A stretch of DNA of 57,843 nt from Erysipelotrichaceae bacterium (GCA_017473265.1 JAFULQ010000015.1:1-57843); one strand, 5' to 3'; positions 25,510 to 35,274 are shown, counted from the stretch's first letter. The notes: generated by a model not told the origin, from the sequence alone. Numbers and translations: made by a program.

Positions 25510-26232
25510 TTAATATCCTTTAATTCTTCCATCATACTTCTTATAAATGGCATCATTATCAAATCCATCTACATTTTGAGATTGGAATACATAAGGTCTA
25601 AATCCTTTATCCGTTACAATTTTAATAGCCTCTGTCCAAACTGTATTTAATAAAGCCATACTCGCGATTGTACTTGCAGGACCTGTTTTTAATCCATTCA
25701 CATCCATCATCGCATCACCACTAGGTACACACGTATCTAATACATAATCACATAATTCATATAATTTTTTACCACTTGCATGTCTTGACGTTGTTTGTTG
25801 AGATTGTTTTAAATTCGTAACCGCCAATGTGATAACACCCTCTTTTTTACAACGCATCGCCATTTCAATTGGCATTGCATTTCTACCTGAATTACTAGAA
25901 ATAATCATTAAATCTCCAGCATTAATTTTATAATTATCGTACACAATATCAGATAAACCACTTAATTTTTCTAATGCGCAACTTCTTTGTGCACCATTCG
26001 ATGTAATCACATCAGGATCCAACATTGCGTTAATATTCCCTAAACCTCCAGCTCTTGCGAACAATTCAATACCAATCATATGAGAATGTCCAGTTCCAAA
26101 AGTATGAATAATACGATCTTCCATAATATTCTTTGCGAATACTTCTGCTAGTTCTTTAATCGTTTCTTTATTCGTTTCATAACCTTCCTGTAAACATTCT
26201 GTCAATTTATTCATATATTCAAATTCATACAT
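25510..26232 (-). CDS. SIS domain protein (sugar phosphate isomerase-like, UPF0309 type)
   Basis: 240 residues. The SIS fold is seen in IIHTFGTGHSHMIGIELFARAGG and DLMIISSNSGRNAMPIEMA, with a glutamate- and serine-rich phosphosugar site. It fits the UPF0309/sugar isomerase-domain family rather than MurQ. The ligand is unknown; amino-sugar phosphates are a guess. The ATG at 26232 is 7 nt after GGAGGT. It has its own extended -10 (TGATATAAT). Confidence 0.8.
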   Translation of the reverse strand: MYEFEYMNKLTECLQEGYETNKETIKELAEVFAKNIMEDRIIHTFGTGHSHMIGIELFARAGGLGNINAMLDPDVITSNGAQRSCALEKLSGLSDIVYDNYKINAGDLMIISSNSGRNAMPIEMAMRCKKEGVITLAVTNLKQSQQTTSRHASGKKLYELCDYVLDTCVPSGDAMMDVNGLKTGPASTIASMALLNTVWTEAIKIVTDKGFRPYVFQSQNVDGFDNDAIYKKYDGRIKGY

Positions 26233-26253
26233 ACATGCCACCTCCACATTTTT

Positions 26254-26262
26254 ATTATATCA
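26254..26262 (-). promoter_or_regulatory. Extended -10 of the SIS gene
   Basis: TGATATAAT on the minus strand in the 47-nt gap between yunB and the SIS gene, just before the GGAGGT site. Confidence 0.55.
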
Positions 26263-26279
26263 CTAAACACCTCTTTTGT

Positions 26280-26915
26280 TTAGTCGGTAATTTCATATGG
26301 ATAGGTAATCGAAGCTTTTGCGCCTATGACTTGAATCACCAAAGGAAAATTACACGTTATCATCATCGTTTGATGAATTATTGGACTCACCGTATATACA
26401 TGCACATGAACATCTACCCCTATCATTAATAAAGTATTATTCAAGCCATACGGTTCCATTTTAATATTTAACTCACCCTGTAAATAAGGCTGAGTTTTCA
26501 ATTTTAAACGTACAATAGGTCCAGTATTCGCTAAATAAATATTACGCGTAAACATCCCCAATTTCATTTCATACACGAATTCACTGACTTCTTGCAAAGT
26601 ATTTTGAGCCTCAACAATTATTAAATGCATCACTTCTTGTAAATACGCACTATCATAATATACTGACGTAATATACCCATCATTCCCAGTTTCTATTTTC
26701 ACAAAGCGGTTTGCATCATAATCAATATGTTCAATCACTTCCTGCAATACTTGTGTAACATCTTGTTTGAGTTGCCTTTCTTCTAAAATCTCTAAATACT
26801 GCATAATAACAATATTCATTTGCGAAAACCACCAATTCATCAAATAGACAACTACCACACAAATAACAATAAACCATACAAGCCACTTTCTATTTCTGTA
26901 AGATTTCCAATGCAT
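26280..26915 (-). CDS. yunB: Sporulation protein YunB homologue
   Basis: 211 residues. An N-terminal membrane anchor (about 12-32) is followed by an extracytoplasmic domain. The C-terminal half, with LKTQPYLQGELNIKMEPYGLN, HVHVYTVSPI and ITCNFPLVIQVIGAKAS, follows the YunB pattern in which a hydrophobic beta region ends in an exported repeat. YunB is required for sporulation in Bacillus. The gene overlaps yunC by 26 nt, and the same pair is adjacent in Bacillus, which supports the call. The start is 6 nt after AAGG. Confidence 0.8.
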   Translation of the reverse strand: MHWKSYRNRKWLVWFIVICVVVVYLMNWWFSQMNIVIMQYLEILEERQLKQDVTQVLQEVIEHIDYDANRFVKIETGNDGYITSVYYDSAYLQEVMHLIIVEAQNTLQEVSEFVYEMKLGMFTRNIYLANTGPIVRLKLKTQPYLQGELNIKMEPYGLNNTLLMIGVDVHVHVYTVSPIIHQTMMITCNFPLVIQVIGAKASITYPYEITD

Positions 26916-27174
26916 CAACAACCTTCATCCCCACCCATATATCCTCATCCTGTACTAAACGATACTGCTTTACCTCTCCATATAGCATAGCTTCAACCGA
27001 AGAATTGACATTAGTATATAAAACATTCACACGATCAAATGTGCTCGATTCCATTAGAAAAGGATCACTCACTACAACGGCATTGGTATGATACAAAAGA
27101 ACAATCTTTGTTTTCGGTAAATACATCGTGATGCCTAAAATACAATTATTATGCAAAACTTCAATTTCAACCAC
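26890..27174 (-). CDS. yunC: YunC-like DUF1805 protein
   Basis: 94 residues matching the DUF1805 fold of YunC: TMYLPKTKIVLLYHTNAVVVS near the N-terminus and the C-terminal GMKVVDALEIL. The central residues diverge from Bacillus YunC. It uses a GTG start after GAGGTGATT. Its function is unknown. The overlap with yunB shows they form one translational unit, and the YunC-YunB synteny is conserved with bacilli. Confidence 0.72.
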   Translation of the reverse strand: MVEIEVLHNNCILGITMYLPKTKIVLLYHTNAVVVSDPFLMESSTFDRVNVLYTNVNSSVEAMLYGEVKQYRLVQDEDIWVGMKVVDALEILQK

Positions 27175-27250
27175 ACAATCACCTCAATATAGTATAAGAA
27201 AAAAATGAATAAAAAGACTGCATTTACCCATATTAATAATGGTGATATCT

Positions 27251-28657
27251 ATGCAATCCATATGGAAAGAAAACATACAATTGAATACGTATCCAACATT
27301 AGACAAAGACGAAAGCTGTCAAATTTGTATTGTTGGAGCAGGATTAAATGGCATCGTTTTAGCCTATTTATTAAAGGATTATGATGTAATACTTGTTGAC
27401 CAAGATACTTTTATGAATGGATCAAGTAGTATGAACACAGGAAAACTAACAGCACAACATAATGACTGTTATCATAAAATATTGAAAAAATACGGATACA
27501 ATGTAGCCAAAACCTATTATGAACACAATCAAAAAGCCATTGAACAAGTGATTCAATGGCACAAAGAATATAATTTCACATTAACACAATGCGATACCTA
27601 TCTATATTCAAAAAATGAAGATAGCTTACAAAAAGAAAAAGAAGCATATGAAACCTTACAAATTCCACACCATTTTCATCATCATAAAACCTATACAACC
27701 CTATCCATGGAACAACAATACCAATTCCATCCTATAGAACTCGCAAACGCACTTTTACAAAATATGCCGAAAGTACGTTGTTTTGAACATACTCAAATTC
27801 TAAAATATGATACTAACATTACACTCTATACACCAAATCATACCATTACTTGCAAACAAGTCATCTTTACCACACATAGTCCTAGCATGTTCAATGAATA
27901 CTTCTTATTTTCACGTTACAAAGCATATTCAAGCTATATACTCGCTAAACCATATGCATATAACAAGCCATTCAGTGCATTAAGCATTGATCAACCATCA
28001 ATTTCATTGCGCACAATAGACTATAACCAAGATAAGTATCTTTTAATTTGTAATGAAGACCATCGTTTTGGTGTTCATAATACAACACCATACAAAAATC
28101 TTAAACACAAAACACAAAGCATATCCCAAGAAACTTTATTACAATGGCAAAATCATGATTATGAAACTTTTGATCTATTACCCTTCATTGGTGAAATAAA
28201 AGAAAATATCTATGTAACCTTTGGTTACAATTTATGGGGTAATAGTTGGAGTATCGCATCAAGTTTACTTTTATCTCAAGCAATCATTAATCATCATCAA
28301 GAACAACTATACAATTATCGACCACAAAGAATTACCGATTGTTTAACACTACCTTTTATACAAAATAACATAGATACTCTATATCTATGGTTAAAATACG
28401 TTATCCTATTCCATTATCATAAACCAAATGGCTCCATCATTCTATTCAACAAAAAGAAATATGGTTATTATGAAGATGATAAACAAAAAATCTTAGTAGA
28501 TATTCATTGTCCACATCTAGGATGTATTTTACAATACAACAAATATAAAGAGACCTGGGATTGCCCATGTCACGCTTCTAGTTTTAACTATGATGGTAAA
28601 CGCCTATCAGGACCAACCACAAAATCTTTAGCACACATCACTATAAAAAAAGAATAG
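27251..28657 (+). CDS. FAD-dependent oxidoreductase with C-terminal Rieske domain (YhfW-like)
   Basis: 468 residues. The N-terminal DAO/FAD domain opens with CIVGAGLNGIVLAYLL and an acidic residue at the end of strand 2 (VILVDQD). A Rieske 2Fe2S domain at the C-terminus carries CPHLGC and CPCH, giving the CxH and CxxH ligands. Bacillus YhfW has this layout; its substrate is not known. The ATG at 27251 follows GGTGAT. The gene is very AT-rich with frequent His and Tyr. Divergent from yunC. Confidence 0.85.
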   Translation: MQSIWKENIQLNTYPTLDKDESCQICIVGAGLNGIVLAYLLKDYDVILVDQDTFMNGSSSMNTGKLTAQHNDCYHKILKKYGYNVAKTYYEHNQKAIEQVIQWHKEYNFTLTQCDTYLYSKNEDSLQKEKEAYETLQIPHHFHHHKTYTTLSMEQQYQFHPIELANALLQNMPKVRCFEHTQILKYDTNITLYTPNHTITCKQVIFTTHSPSMFNEYFLFSRYKAYSSYILAKPYAYNKPFSALSIDQPSISLRTIDYNQDKYLLICNEDHRFGVHNTTPYKNLKHKTQSISQETLLQWQNHDYETFDLLPFIGEIKENIYVTFGYNLWGNSWSIASSLLLSQAIINHHQEQLYNYRPQRITDCLTLPFIQNNIDTLYLWLKYVILFHYHKPNGSIILFNKKKYGYYEDDKQKILVDIHCPHLGCILQYNKYKETWDCPCHASSFNYDGKRLSGPTTKSLAHITIKKE

Positions 28658-28673
28658 GACAAACATCCTATTC
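28644..28673. terminator. Terminator overlapping both convergent stop codons
   Basis: GAATAGGA and TCCTATTC form an 8-bp stem whose arms contain the two stop codons; the minus strand has a following T-run. Confidence 0.7.
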
Positions 28674-29819
28674 AATAACAATCTTTTTCTTATCTAATGA
28701 TTTACCAACAAATTCTTTAAATAAGGTATAAATTAAGGCAAATACCGGCACCCCAATAAACATACCCATAAAACCAAATAAGCCACCACCAATAATAACG
28801 GCAAACATAATTAATAAGCTTGGTAAACCTAAAGCATCTCCTAAAATAGCAGGACCAATGACATTACCATCCAATTGTTGAAGGAAGAAAATGAAAAATG
28901 TAAACATCAACATCTTCATTGGATCCACCAATAACAATAAGAACATACATGGGATAGCACCAATAAATGGTCCAAAGAATGGAATCATATTCGTTACACC
29001 AACCACAAAGGCAATTAAACCATAATATGGAAGTTTCATAATCATACATCCCACTAAACAAATAATTCCAATAATCAAGGAATCAATCGCTTTACCAACG
29101 ATAAATTGATTGAAAATTCTAGAACTCAAAGTAGAAATACGTTGCAATTCATCTGCTATGCCTTTAGGAAATACAGCATAAATAATCATCTTTGCTTTCT
29201 TATGTAAATTTTCATAATCCAATAAATAATAGGTAGCTACAATAATTCCAATCAAGAAATTAAATGCGAACTTCACAACTTGAATAGAAGCACTTAATGC
29301 ATTCGTAATAAATGTAGGAATATATTCTGTAACATATGCAATACCTGATTGTACTGCTGATTCAATATTATTAATAATCCAATTCATCAATTCACGATTT
29401 GAACGGAATTCAAAGGCAATAGAATCCAATATTTTTTCTAAAGAAGCCAAATATCCATCAATAGAATTCGATAATAAAACAACACTATCTACCAATTCTG
29501 GTGTAATAATCGCAAAGAAAATAAAGATAATAAAGAAAAACAATAACAAACTAGCCACAACAGATAGTACTCTTTTCAACTTAGCCTTCAAGTTAGTTTT
29601 TGCACTCAATAAACCCTCTACCTTATACATAAAAGGTGCCAATAAAAACGCAATAACAAAACCAATAATAAATGGCATTGTCGTTGTAACAACTAAATCC
29701 ACTACTGTCTTTAATACTTGGATTCTAGAAACCGCAAAATAAGCAGTTAGAATAATTAATCCTGTTGTAGTTAACGCTACAATATAATTTAAGACTTTCT
29801 CATTCCAAAACTTCTTCAT
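28668..29819 (-). CDS. AI-2E transporter family (PerM-like) membrane protein
   Basis: 383 residues with about eight membrane helices. The family pattern is clear in PFIIGFVIAFLLAPFM near the N-terminus and in the C-terminal core VVGVTNMIPFFGPFIGAIPC, DGNVIGPAILGDALGLPSLL and GMFIGVPVFALIY. Members export small molecules or act as antiporters; no substrate can be predicted. It starts 10 nt after nagA, so the two are co-transcribed. Confidence 0.9.
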   Translation of the reverse strand: MKKFWNEKVLNYIVALTTTGLIILTAYFAVSRIQVLKTVVDLVVTTTMPFIIGFVIAFLLAPFMYKVEGLLSAKTNLKAKLKRVLSVVASLLLFFFIIFIFFAIITPELVDSVVLLSNSIDGYLASLEKILDSIAFEFRSNRELMNWIINNIESAVQSGIAYVTEYIPTFITNALSASIQVVKFAFNFLIGIIVATYYLLDYENLHKKAKMIIYAVFPKGIADELQRISTLSSRIFNQFIVGKAIDSLIIGIICLVGCMIMKLPYYGLIAFVVGVTNMIPFFGPFIGAIPCMFLLLLVDPMKMLMFTFFIFFLQQLDGNVIGPAILGDALGLPSLLIMFAVIIGGGLFGFMGMFIGVPVFALIYTLFKEFVGKSLDKKKIVIE

Positions 29820-29829
29820 CTAATTTCCC

Positions 29830-30984
29830 CTATCGTTCAAATACAACTTCACCATTTACAATAGTTGTTGTAACGTCTAAATCCTTAGAAAGAATAATCA
29901 TATCCGCATCCTTACCAACAGCTAAAGTACCTTTAGTATCCTTAACTTGTGCTAAAACTGAAGGATTTATACAAGCCATTTGTACAACATCATTTAATGT
30001 ACAGCCTGTAAACGTAATGATATTCTTCAAAGCATCATTCATACCAATACAAGACCCTGAAATACGTCCAGTTTCCTTCACTTGTACAGTCTTACCTTTT
30101 TTAATACAATTTAAACTAGAGAATGTATAAGGACCATCAGGCATATCCTTACCAAGCATTGCGTCTGTAATTAATGTCATACGTTTAGGGCCAAATACAT
30201 CATACGTTACTTTTACAACATGAGGATCTACATGGAAACCATCACAAACTAATTCCGCATACATATCCTTCATCAAAAAAGCCCCAGTAACCGCTCCAGG
30301 CTCACGATGTGTATGTTGACTCATTGCATTATACAAATGCGTAAATCCCTTAGCACCAGCCTCAAATGCATTTATAACATCCTTAACACGACTATCTGTA
30401 TGACCAACCATACAATACACACCTTTATTCAATGCATGTTGAATCAGTTCACTAGAACCATTTCTTTCAGGCGCAATAGTCATATATTTCAATTTACCAT
30501 TAGCCGCTTCTACCATTTCATCAAATTCAGAAATACTAGGATCACGTAAATATTCTTCAATCATTAATGCTTTATATTTCGTAGCCAAAAAAGGCCCTTC
30601 CGCATGAATACCTAAATAATTCGCACCACCACTAGGTTGCGTACAATGACCCAAACCACGCAAAATCTCTAATGTCTTTTCATGAGATTCTACAGTTAAT
30701 GACGCAAAGAAAGAAGTACATCCATCTTGAATTACATTACGACTCACAACATCAATACTTTCTTGAGAACCATCAATAAAGTCATGACCCATAGCCCCAT
30801 GAATATGCACATCAATCATACCTGGTAGTACATATTGACCTTTCGCATCAATAACAGTATCACAAACAAAATCTTCTGTTCCAATTTTAACAATTTTACC
30901 ATTTTCAACCAAAATAGAACCATTTTCAATTGTTTGTTGTCCATCTAATACCAATGTCGCATTCTTAATACATAATGTACGCAT
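29830..30984 (-). CDS. nagA: N-acetylglucosamine-6-phosphate deacetylase
   Basis: 384 residues. It removes acetate from GlcNAc-6-phosphate. Amidohydrolase motifs are present: VLPGMIDVHIHGAMGHDF, the metal glutamate in LGIHAEGPFL, GHTDSR, HLYNAMSQHTHREPG and the catalytic aspartate in TLITDAM. The ATG at 30984 is chosen over one 6 nt upstream because GAGG is then at workable spacing. No nagB is adjacent. A TGCTATAAT promoter lies at 31010-31018. Confidence 0.93.
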   Translation of the reverse strand: MRTLCIKNATLVLDGQQTIENGSILVENGKIVKIGTEDFVCDTVIDAKGQYVLPGMIDVHIHGAMGHDFIDGSQESIDVVSRNVIQDGCTSFFASLTVESHEKTLEILRGLGHCTQPSGGANYLGIHAEGPFLATKYKALMIEEYLRDPSISEFDEMVEAANGKLKYMTIAPERNGSSELIQHALNKGVYCMVGHTDSRVKDVINAFEAGAKGFTHLYNAMSQHTHREPGAVTGAFLMKDMYAELVCDGFHVDPHVVKVTYDVFGPKRMTLITDAMLGKDMPDGPYTFSSLNCIKKGKTVQVKETGRISGSCIGMNDALKNIITFTGCTLNDVVQMACINPSVLAQVKDTKGTLAVGKDADMIILSKDLDVTTTIVNGEVVFER

Positions 30985-31009
30985 ATCCATACCTCATTTC
31001 TCTTTTAGT

Positions 31010-31018
31010 ATTATAGCA
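31010..31018 (-). promoter_or_regulatory. Extended -10 of nagA
   Basis: TGCTATAAT on the minus strand, about 25 nt before the start codon. No cre palindrome was seen close by. Confidence 0.6.
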
Positions 31019-31054
31019 CGAATTTCCAACAAAAAAAGAAAGGAATCCTAAAGA

Positions 31055-31750
31055 TTACCCATGTCGATACAATTCATGGTCCTCTAATTCAATTCCTTTG
31101 TAATAAAACAATTCATCCACAGTGACTAGTTGATATCCTCTACGTACCAATTCAGGTATTACAACTTCACACGCTTCAGCCGTACTTTCATATAAATCAT
31201 GCATCAATATGATATCTCCATCTTTAACATCTTTTAATATTTGATTCACAACTCTATCCGCATCTTGATGCTTCCAATCTAAAGTATCCATTGACCACAA
31301 AATAATCGGACCATCAATTGCGGCCAATAACGCCTCATTATAAGCACCACCAGGTGTACGTACCACATAACTTTGTTCACCAATAACTAACTCCATCAAA
31401 TCTTTTGTTTGTTCTAATTCACTGATACATTTTTTGGTATTTAATCCATTAGGTATTACATGAGTATACGTATGATTCCCTATTTGCATACCTTTCTTGG
31501 CCATAGCTAATACGAATTCTTTATTCTCTTCCATACGGGAACCTAGTTGAAAAAAGGTAGCTCGGCTCTCATTTTCAACTAAAGCATCCACGATTCTTTT
31601 TGTTACTTTAGGATATGGGCCATCATCAAACGTTAGAGCAATCATTGGTTGATTAGCATCTATATTTCGAGTAAACACATATACATCAATATCTTCTTCT
31701 TTGTAATATACATTGGATAATAATAAGATACATAAAAGTAATTTGTTCAT
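31055..31750 (-). CDS. Polysaccharide deacetylase (NodB domain)
   Basis: 231 residues with an N-terminal signal (NKLLLCILLLSNVYY), so exported or membrane-anchored. The NodB motifs are complete: LTFDDGPYP, GNHTYTH, RTPGGAYN, LWSMDTLDW and ILMHDLYEST. It removes N-acetyl groups from a cell-wall polymer, probably peptidoglycan. The ATG at 31750 is 6 nt after GAGGTG, which lies inside the 3' arm of the upstream hairpin at 31757-31784. Confidence 0.9.
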   Translation of the reverse strand: MNKLLLCILLLSNVYYKEEDIDVYVFTRNIDANQPMIALTFDDGPYPKVTKRIVDALVENESRATFFQLGSRMEENKEFVLAMAKKGMQIGNHTYTHVIPNGLNTKKCISELEQTKDLMELVIGEQSYVVRTPGGAYNEALLAAIDGPIILWSMDTLDWKHQDADRVVNQILKDVKDGDIILMHDLYESTAEACEVVIPELVRRGYQLVTVDELFYYKGIELEDHELYRHG

Positions 31751-31784
31751 AAAAAACACCTCAGTACTAGTATGTACTGAGGTG
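31751..31784 (-). terminator. Hairpin that is both a terminator and an RBS-sequestering stem
   Basis: CACCTCAGTAC and GTACTGAGGTG form a perfect 11-bp stem with a 6-nt loop, followed on the minus strand by TTTTTT and then ATG. It begins 6 nt after the stop of the kinase-like gene. The 3' arm is itself the Shine-Dalgarno site of the deacetylase. Confidence 0.85.
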
Positions 31785-31790
31785 ATTTAA

Positions 31791-33491
31791 TTAGTTATTT
31801 TTTATATATTCCAACAATTGGCTAGCCGCATCTTGTAAGCCATCTTTGTGTTCCGCTACACCTAAACAAGTATAAATTTCACCAACATATACTTTATTCT
31901 TATATAATTGATCAAACACATCTTCAAAAATGCGTCCACAAATTTCTTGTTGTTGCATAGGACCAAATGGATTCGCAAAATACGTTTTAGACAATCCCTT
32001 TTCTTGAGTTGTTCCTAAAGCCATACGTTTTCCTTGAATAAAAACTTCTTTCGCTTCATTTACACCTTCAAAACGATGCATACCACGCTTATCTTCATAG
32101 TTATTGGCATATAACACCATATCCACAGTTTGGTCATGTACCACTAATTCATATGGCGCAGAAGGTAAGATAACACGTGCATTACTTGATTCTGGATTCA
32201 TAAAAATACTACGTTCCATATCACGATATGCTGTACCCTTATCCAAATCATCTAAACGCACAAAGGCACCAATTTCTGTTCCTTGAGCATATACTTGATC
32301 ATTATTAATATGGAAAGAACCCATATCATCAAATACCACATCCACTTTGACAATATCTTTAGAACCTAATCCACGTAATGCTTCAATGGTTTCTGATTTA
32401 CCAGCACCAGAATCACCAATTAAAACAATACCTTTTTTCTTGCCATTACGTAAATAAACGTTTACCATCGCACCATGAATAGGTAACCAACCTTTACTCA
32501 TTTTCGCTAAATTGTGTAAAGTTAAAGACATTTTCTTTAAATAGCCAAAATACTCAATACGTTGAGAATAAGACACACTACCTACCCAAATATCATTTTC
32601 TTTATCATGATAGAATGTCGTTTCATCTTTTTCATCTTCATTGCCAAATAATACAATCGCATCTGGTTTACGATTTGCACATTCTTCTTCAGTCGCTAAT
32701 TCAAATAAATTCGCTAAAGAAACAGCACCAGAAATAAAATCTTGATGGAAGTAAATAAAGATTAATAAACTACCCACTTTAGCTGGGAAACACATCCAAT
32801 ATTGCTTATTCATACGCAATTTATTCATTGGATTATAATCAATTTCTGTAAAAGAACCAGTACGTTTATTACTACGAGGATATAACAATAATGGAGTACG
32901 CATCATAACTGTATGCACAAATGGTACACTCTTCAATGTACGATACTCATTTGGAATATTCCAACGATAATTACGTAATACTAAAGAACCATTACTTCCA
33001 GCACTCATTTGACGATAGACTCTATTCTTTGTACCTTGTAATTTTTCTTCTAGTGTACGATAAATAGATAATACTAATGCATTAAATTTTTGGTCCGCAT
33101 CCATAAAACTTGCGAATTGTAAACTATTACTGCTTGTAGTAGTAACGGTTGTAAAACGTTCTAATTTACGCCAATAGTCATACCCCTTTTCAACTAATGA
33201 CAATAAACGAATGGAACTAATTGTTTGTAAAGTTGGTTCATGAATATCTTCCACATCCATAATCATTAATAATTTTAATAATAATACCAATTTCGGAATG
33301 AATTCTTCTAATGGTTCTTTGCGAACAATCCATTCAAACATTTCGATATCATCCATCGCTAACTGTGATAAAAAACGTTTCAAAAAGATAGCGAAACCTT
33401 CACTTGATAATAAATCTTCCGCATTTTGATAATACGCAGATGTAAAGTTAATTACCGCTGTACGATTTCTCAAATAAAATGCTTCCTTCAT
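31791..33491 (-). CDS. HPr-kinase/PEPCK-like P-loop protein of unknown function
   Basis: 566 residues. The C-terminal part (from about residue 335) resembles HPr kinase: IHGAMVNVY, then the Walker A loop LIGDSGAGKSET (near 353-364) and the acidic pair VFDDMG. The rest, such as GTEIGAFVRLDDLDKGTAYR, looks more like the PEP carboxykinase branch. The 330-residue N-terminal region is not recognised. Relatives are often labelled PEP carboxykinase, but length and motifs differ from the classical enzyme. The substrate could be a protein or small metabolite. GGGGGATG precedes the ATG. Confidence 0.65.
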   Translation of the reverse strand: MKEAFYLRNRTAVINFTSAYYQNAEDLLSSEGFAIFLKRFLSQLAMDDIEMFEWIVRKEPLEEFIPKLVLLLKLLMIMDVEDIHEPTLQTISSIRLLSLVEKGYDYWRKLERFTTVTTTSSNSLQFASFMDADQKFNALVLSIYRTLEEKLQGTKNRVYRQMSAGSNGSLVLRNYRWNIPNEYRTLKSVPFVHTVMMRTPLLLYPRSNKRTGSFTEIDYNPMNKLRMNKQYWMCFPAKVGSLLIFIYFHQDFISGAVSLANLFELATEEECANRKPDAIVLFGNEDEKDETTFYHDKENDIWVGSVSYSQRIEYFGYLKKMSLTLHNLAKMSKGWLPIHGAMVNVYLRNGKKKGIVLIGDSGAGKSETIEALRGLGSKDIVKVDVVFDDMGSFHINNDQVYAQGTEIGAFVRLDDLDKGTAYRDMERSIFMNPESSNARVILPSAPYELVVHDQTVDMVLYANNYEDKRGMHRFEGVNEAKEVFIQGKRMALGTTQEKGLSKTYFANPFGPMQQQEICGRIFEDVFDQLYKNKVYVGEIYTCLGVAEHKDGLQDAASQLLEYIKNN

Positions 33492-33549
33492 ATCAACATC
33501 CCCCTTTAACCTCTATTATTAAACCATTGAAATACAATTTTGTATACCT

Positions 33550-34908
33550 TTAATTTTTTAAGCTTTGTAATGGAGCCGGAATCTTTCCACCACGACGAAT
33601 CATCACTTCACAACTGGTTTGATTAATATTCATCACAGGACCACTACCTAATAAACCACCAAACTCAAGTTCATCACCTACTTGATATCCAATTGCCGGA
33701 ATCAAACGAACTGCTGTTGTTTTACTATTGACCATACCAATCGCAGCTTCATCCGCAATAATACCAGAAATCACTTCAGCACTTGTTTCTCCTGGAATAA
33801 CAATCATATCCAATCCCACAGAACAAACTGCCGTCATCGCTTCTAATTTTTCTAGTGTTAAAACACCAGCTCGTGTTGCCGCAATCATACCTGCATCTTC
33901 ACTCACAGGAATAAAAGCACCAGATAATCCTCCTACAGAACTACTTGCCATAACGCCACCTTTTTTAACGGCATCATTAAGCATAGCCAAACAAGCAGTA
34001 GTACCGTAAGCCCCACATACTTCCAAGCCCATTTCTTCTAAGATGTACGCTACAGAATCACCTACAGCAGGTGTTGGAGCCAAAGATAAGTCCACAATAC
34101 CAAATGGTACCCCTAATCTTTCAGAGGCAATACTACCAACTAATTGACCCATACGCGTGATTTTAAATGCCGTACGCTTAATTAAATCCGCAATTTCATG
34201 CATAGGCAAATCTTTAGGTGCTTTTGCTAAAGCAGCACGCACAACACCAGGACCACTAACCCCAACATGAAGTTCCACATCCGGTTCACCTACACCATGG
34301 AAAGCCCCTGCCATAAATGGGTTATCTTCTACCGCATTACAGAAAACCACCAACTTAGCTGCACCAATACAATTACGATCTTTTGTCAATTCAGCACTCT
34401 CTTTAATAACATTTCCCATCATTTGTACTGCATCCATATTGATACCCGCTTTCGTAGAACCTACATTAACCGATGCACAAATATGTTCTGTTTCACTTAA
34501 GGCTCTTGGAATAGACGCAATCAATTCCTTATCTCCTGCACTAAAACCTTTTTGCACTAACGCACTATAGCCACCAATAAAGTTAACTCCAACAGTTTGT
34601 GCAGCTTTTTCTAATGTTAGAGCATATTTCACTGGATCTCCACCACTAACAGCTACTAACATCGAAATTGGAGTAACTGAAATACGTTTATTGATAATAG
34701 GAATCCCATATTCCTTTTCAATTTGTTCTCCGACCTTTACTAAATCTTTAGCTTTTGTTGTTATCTTTTTATATACCTTCTCACAAGAAACATCAATATC
34801 CGCATCACAACAATCTAACAAAGAAATACCCATTGTAATGGTACGAACATCTAAATCTTCTTCATCAATCATTTTAATTGTTTCTAATATATGATTTACA
34901 TTTAGCAT
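33550..34908 (-). CDS. UPF0210/DUF711 (PFL-like) family protein
   Basis: 452 residues. Family landmarks are [11 protein letters not shown], the glycine-rich [32 protein letters not shown] and [30 protein letters not shown]. These proteins share a glycyl-radical-like fold and are almost always paired with a small ACT protein, as here (9 nt upstream). Their biochemical role is not known. GAGGTGG precedes the ATG. Confidence 0.9.
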   Translation of the reverse strand: MLNVNHILETIKMIDEEDLDVRTITMGISLLDCCDADIDVSCEKVYKKITTKAKDLVKVGEQIEKEYGIPIINKRISVTPISMLVAVSGGDPVKYALTLEKAAQTVGVNFIGGYSALVQKGFSAGDKELIASIPRALSETEHICASVNVGSTKAGINMDAVQMMGNVIKESAELTKDRNCIGAAKLVVFCNAVEDNPFMAGAFHGVGEPDVELHVGVSGPGVVRAALAKAPKDLPMHEIADLIKRTAFKITRMGQLVGSIASERLGVPFGIVDLSLAPTPAVGDSVAYILEEMGLEVCGAYGTTACLAMLNDAVKKGGVMASSSVGGLSGAFIPVSEDAGMIAATRAGVLTLEKLEAMTAVCSVGLDMIVIPGETSAEVISGIIADEAAIGMVNSKTTAVRLIPAIGYQVGDELEFGGLLGSGPVMNINQTSCEVMIRRGGKIPAPLQSLKN

Positions 34909-34917
34909 AAGCCACCT

Positions 34918-35187
34918 CTAAATCGTATGCATCGCTTGGAAAATATCTTCATGCATTACATGAATTTTCATTCCCAAAGTTGACCCATATTGTTCCATCG
35001 CATCTACAAATTCTGTATATGCAATATGTAATTGATCAATTTCAACTAACATAATCATACAAAACATATCTTGCATAATCGTTTGATTCACATCCACAAT
35101 ATTGGCATTATAATTCGCACACTTTGTACTTACTTTTGCTAAAATACCAACACCATCTTTACCCACAACTGTTAAAACTGCACGCAT
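34918..35187 (-). CDS. ACT domain protein (UPF0237)
   Basis: 89 residues made of one ACT domain (RAVLTVVGKDGVGILAKVS, NIVDVNQTIM). It is presumed to bind an amino acid and regulate the UPF0210 partner. The internal ATG at 35187 is 6 nt after GGAGGT, giving the usual family length. A TTGTTT/TATAAT promoter with 17-nt spacing (35213-35241) drives both genes. Confidence 0.88.
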   Translation of the reverse strand: MRAVLTVVGKDGVGILAKVSTKCANYNANIVDVNQTIMQDMFCMIMLVEIDQLHIAYTEFVDAMEQYGSTLGMKIHVMHEDIFQAMHTI

Positions 35188-35212
35188 ACTACTACCTCCA
35201 CAATTTTTTCTC

Positions 35213-35241
35213 ATTATATAGTAATTCACTAGTGAAAACAA
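35213..35241 (-). promoter_or_regulatory. Promoter of the ACT-UPF0210 operon
   Basis: -35 TTGTTT and -10 TATAAT separated by 17 nt on the minus strand. Confidence 0.65.
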
Positions 35242-35274
35242 TAATTATCATCGATGAAACCCTTTCCACAAAAG

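Noticed and set aside
33728-34009. Long plus-strand frame opposite the UPF0210 gene
   Set aside because: It lies wholly antisense to a well-conserved gene, is rich in Ile, Ala, Pro and Thr as expected from the opposite strand, and has no ribosome-binding site.
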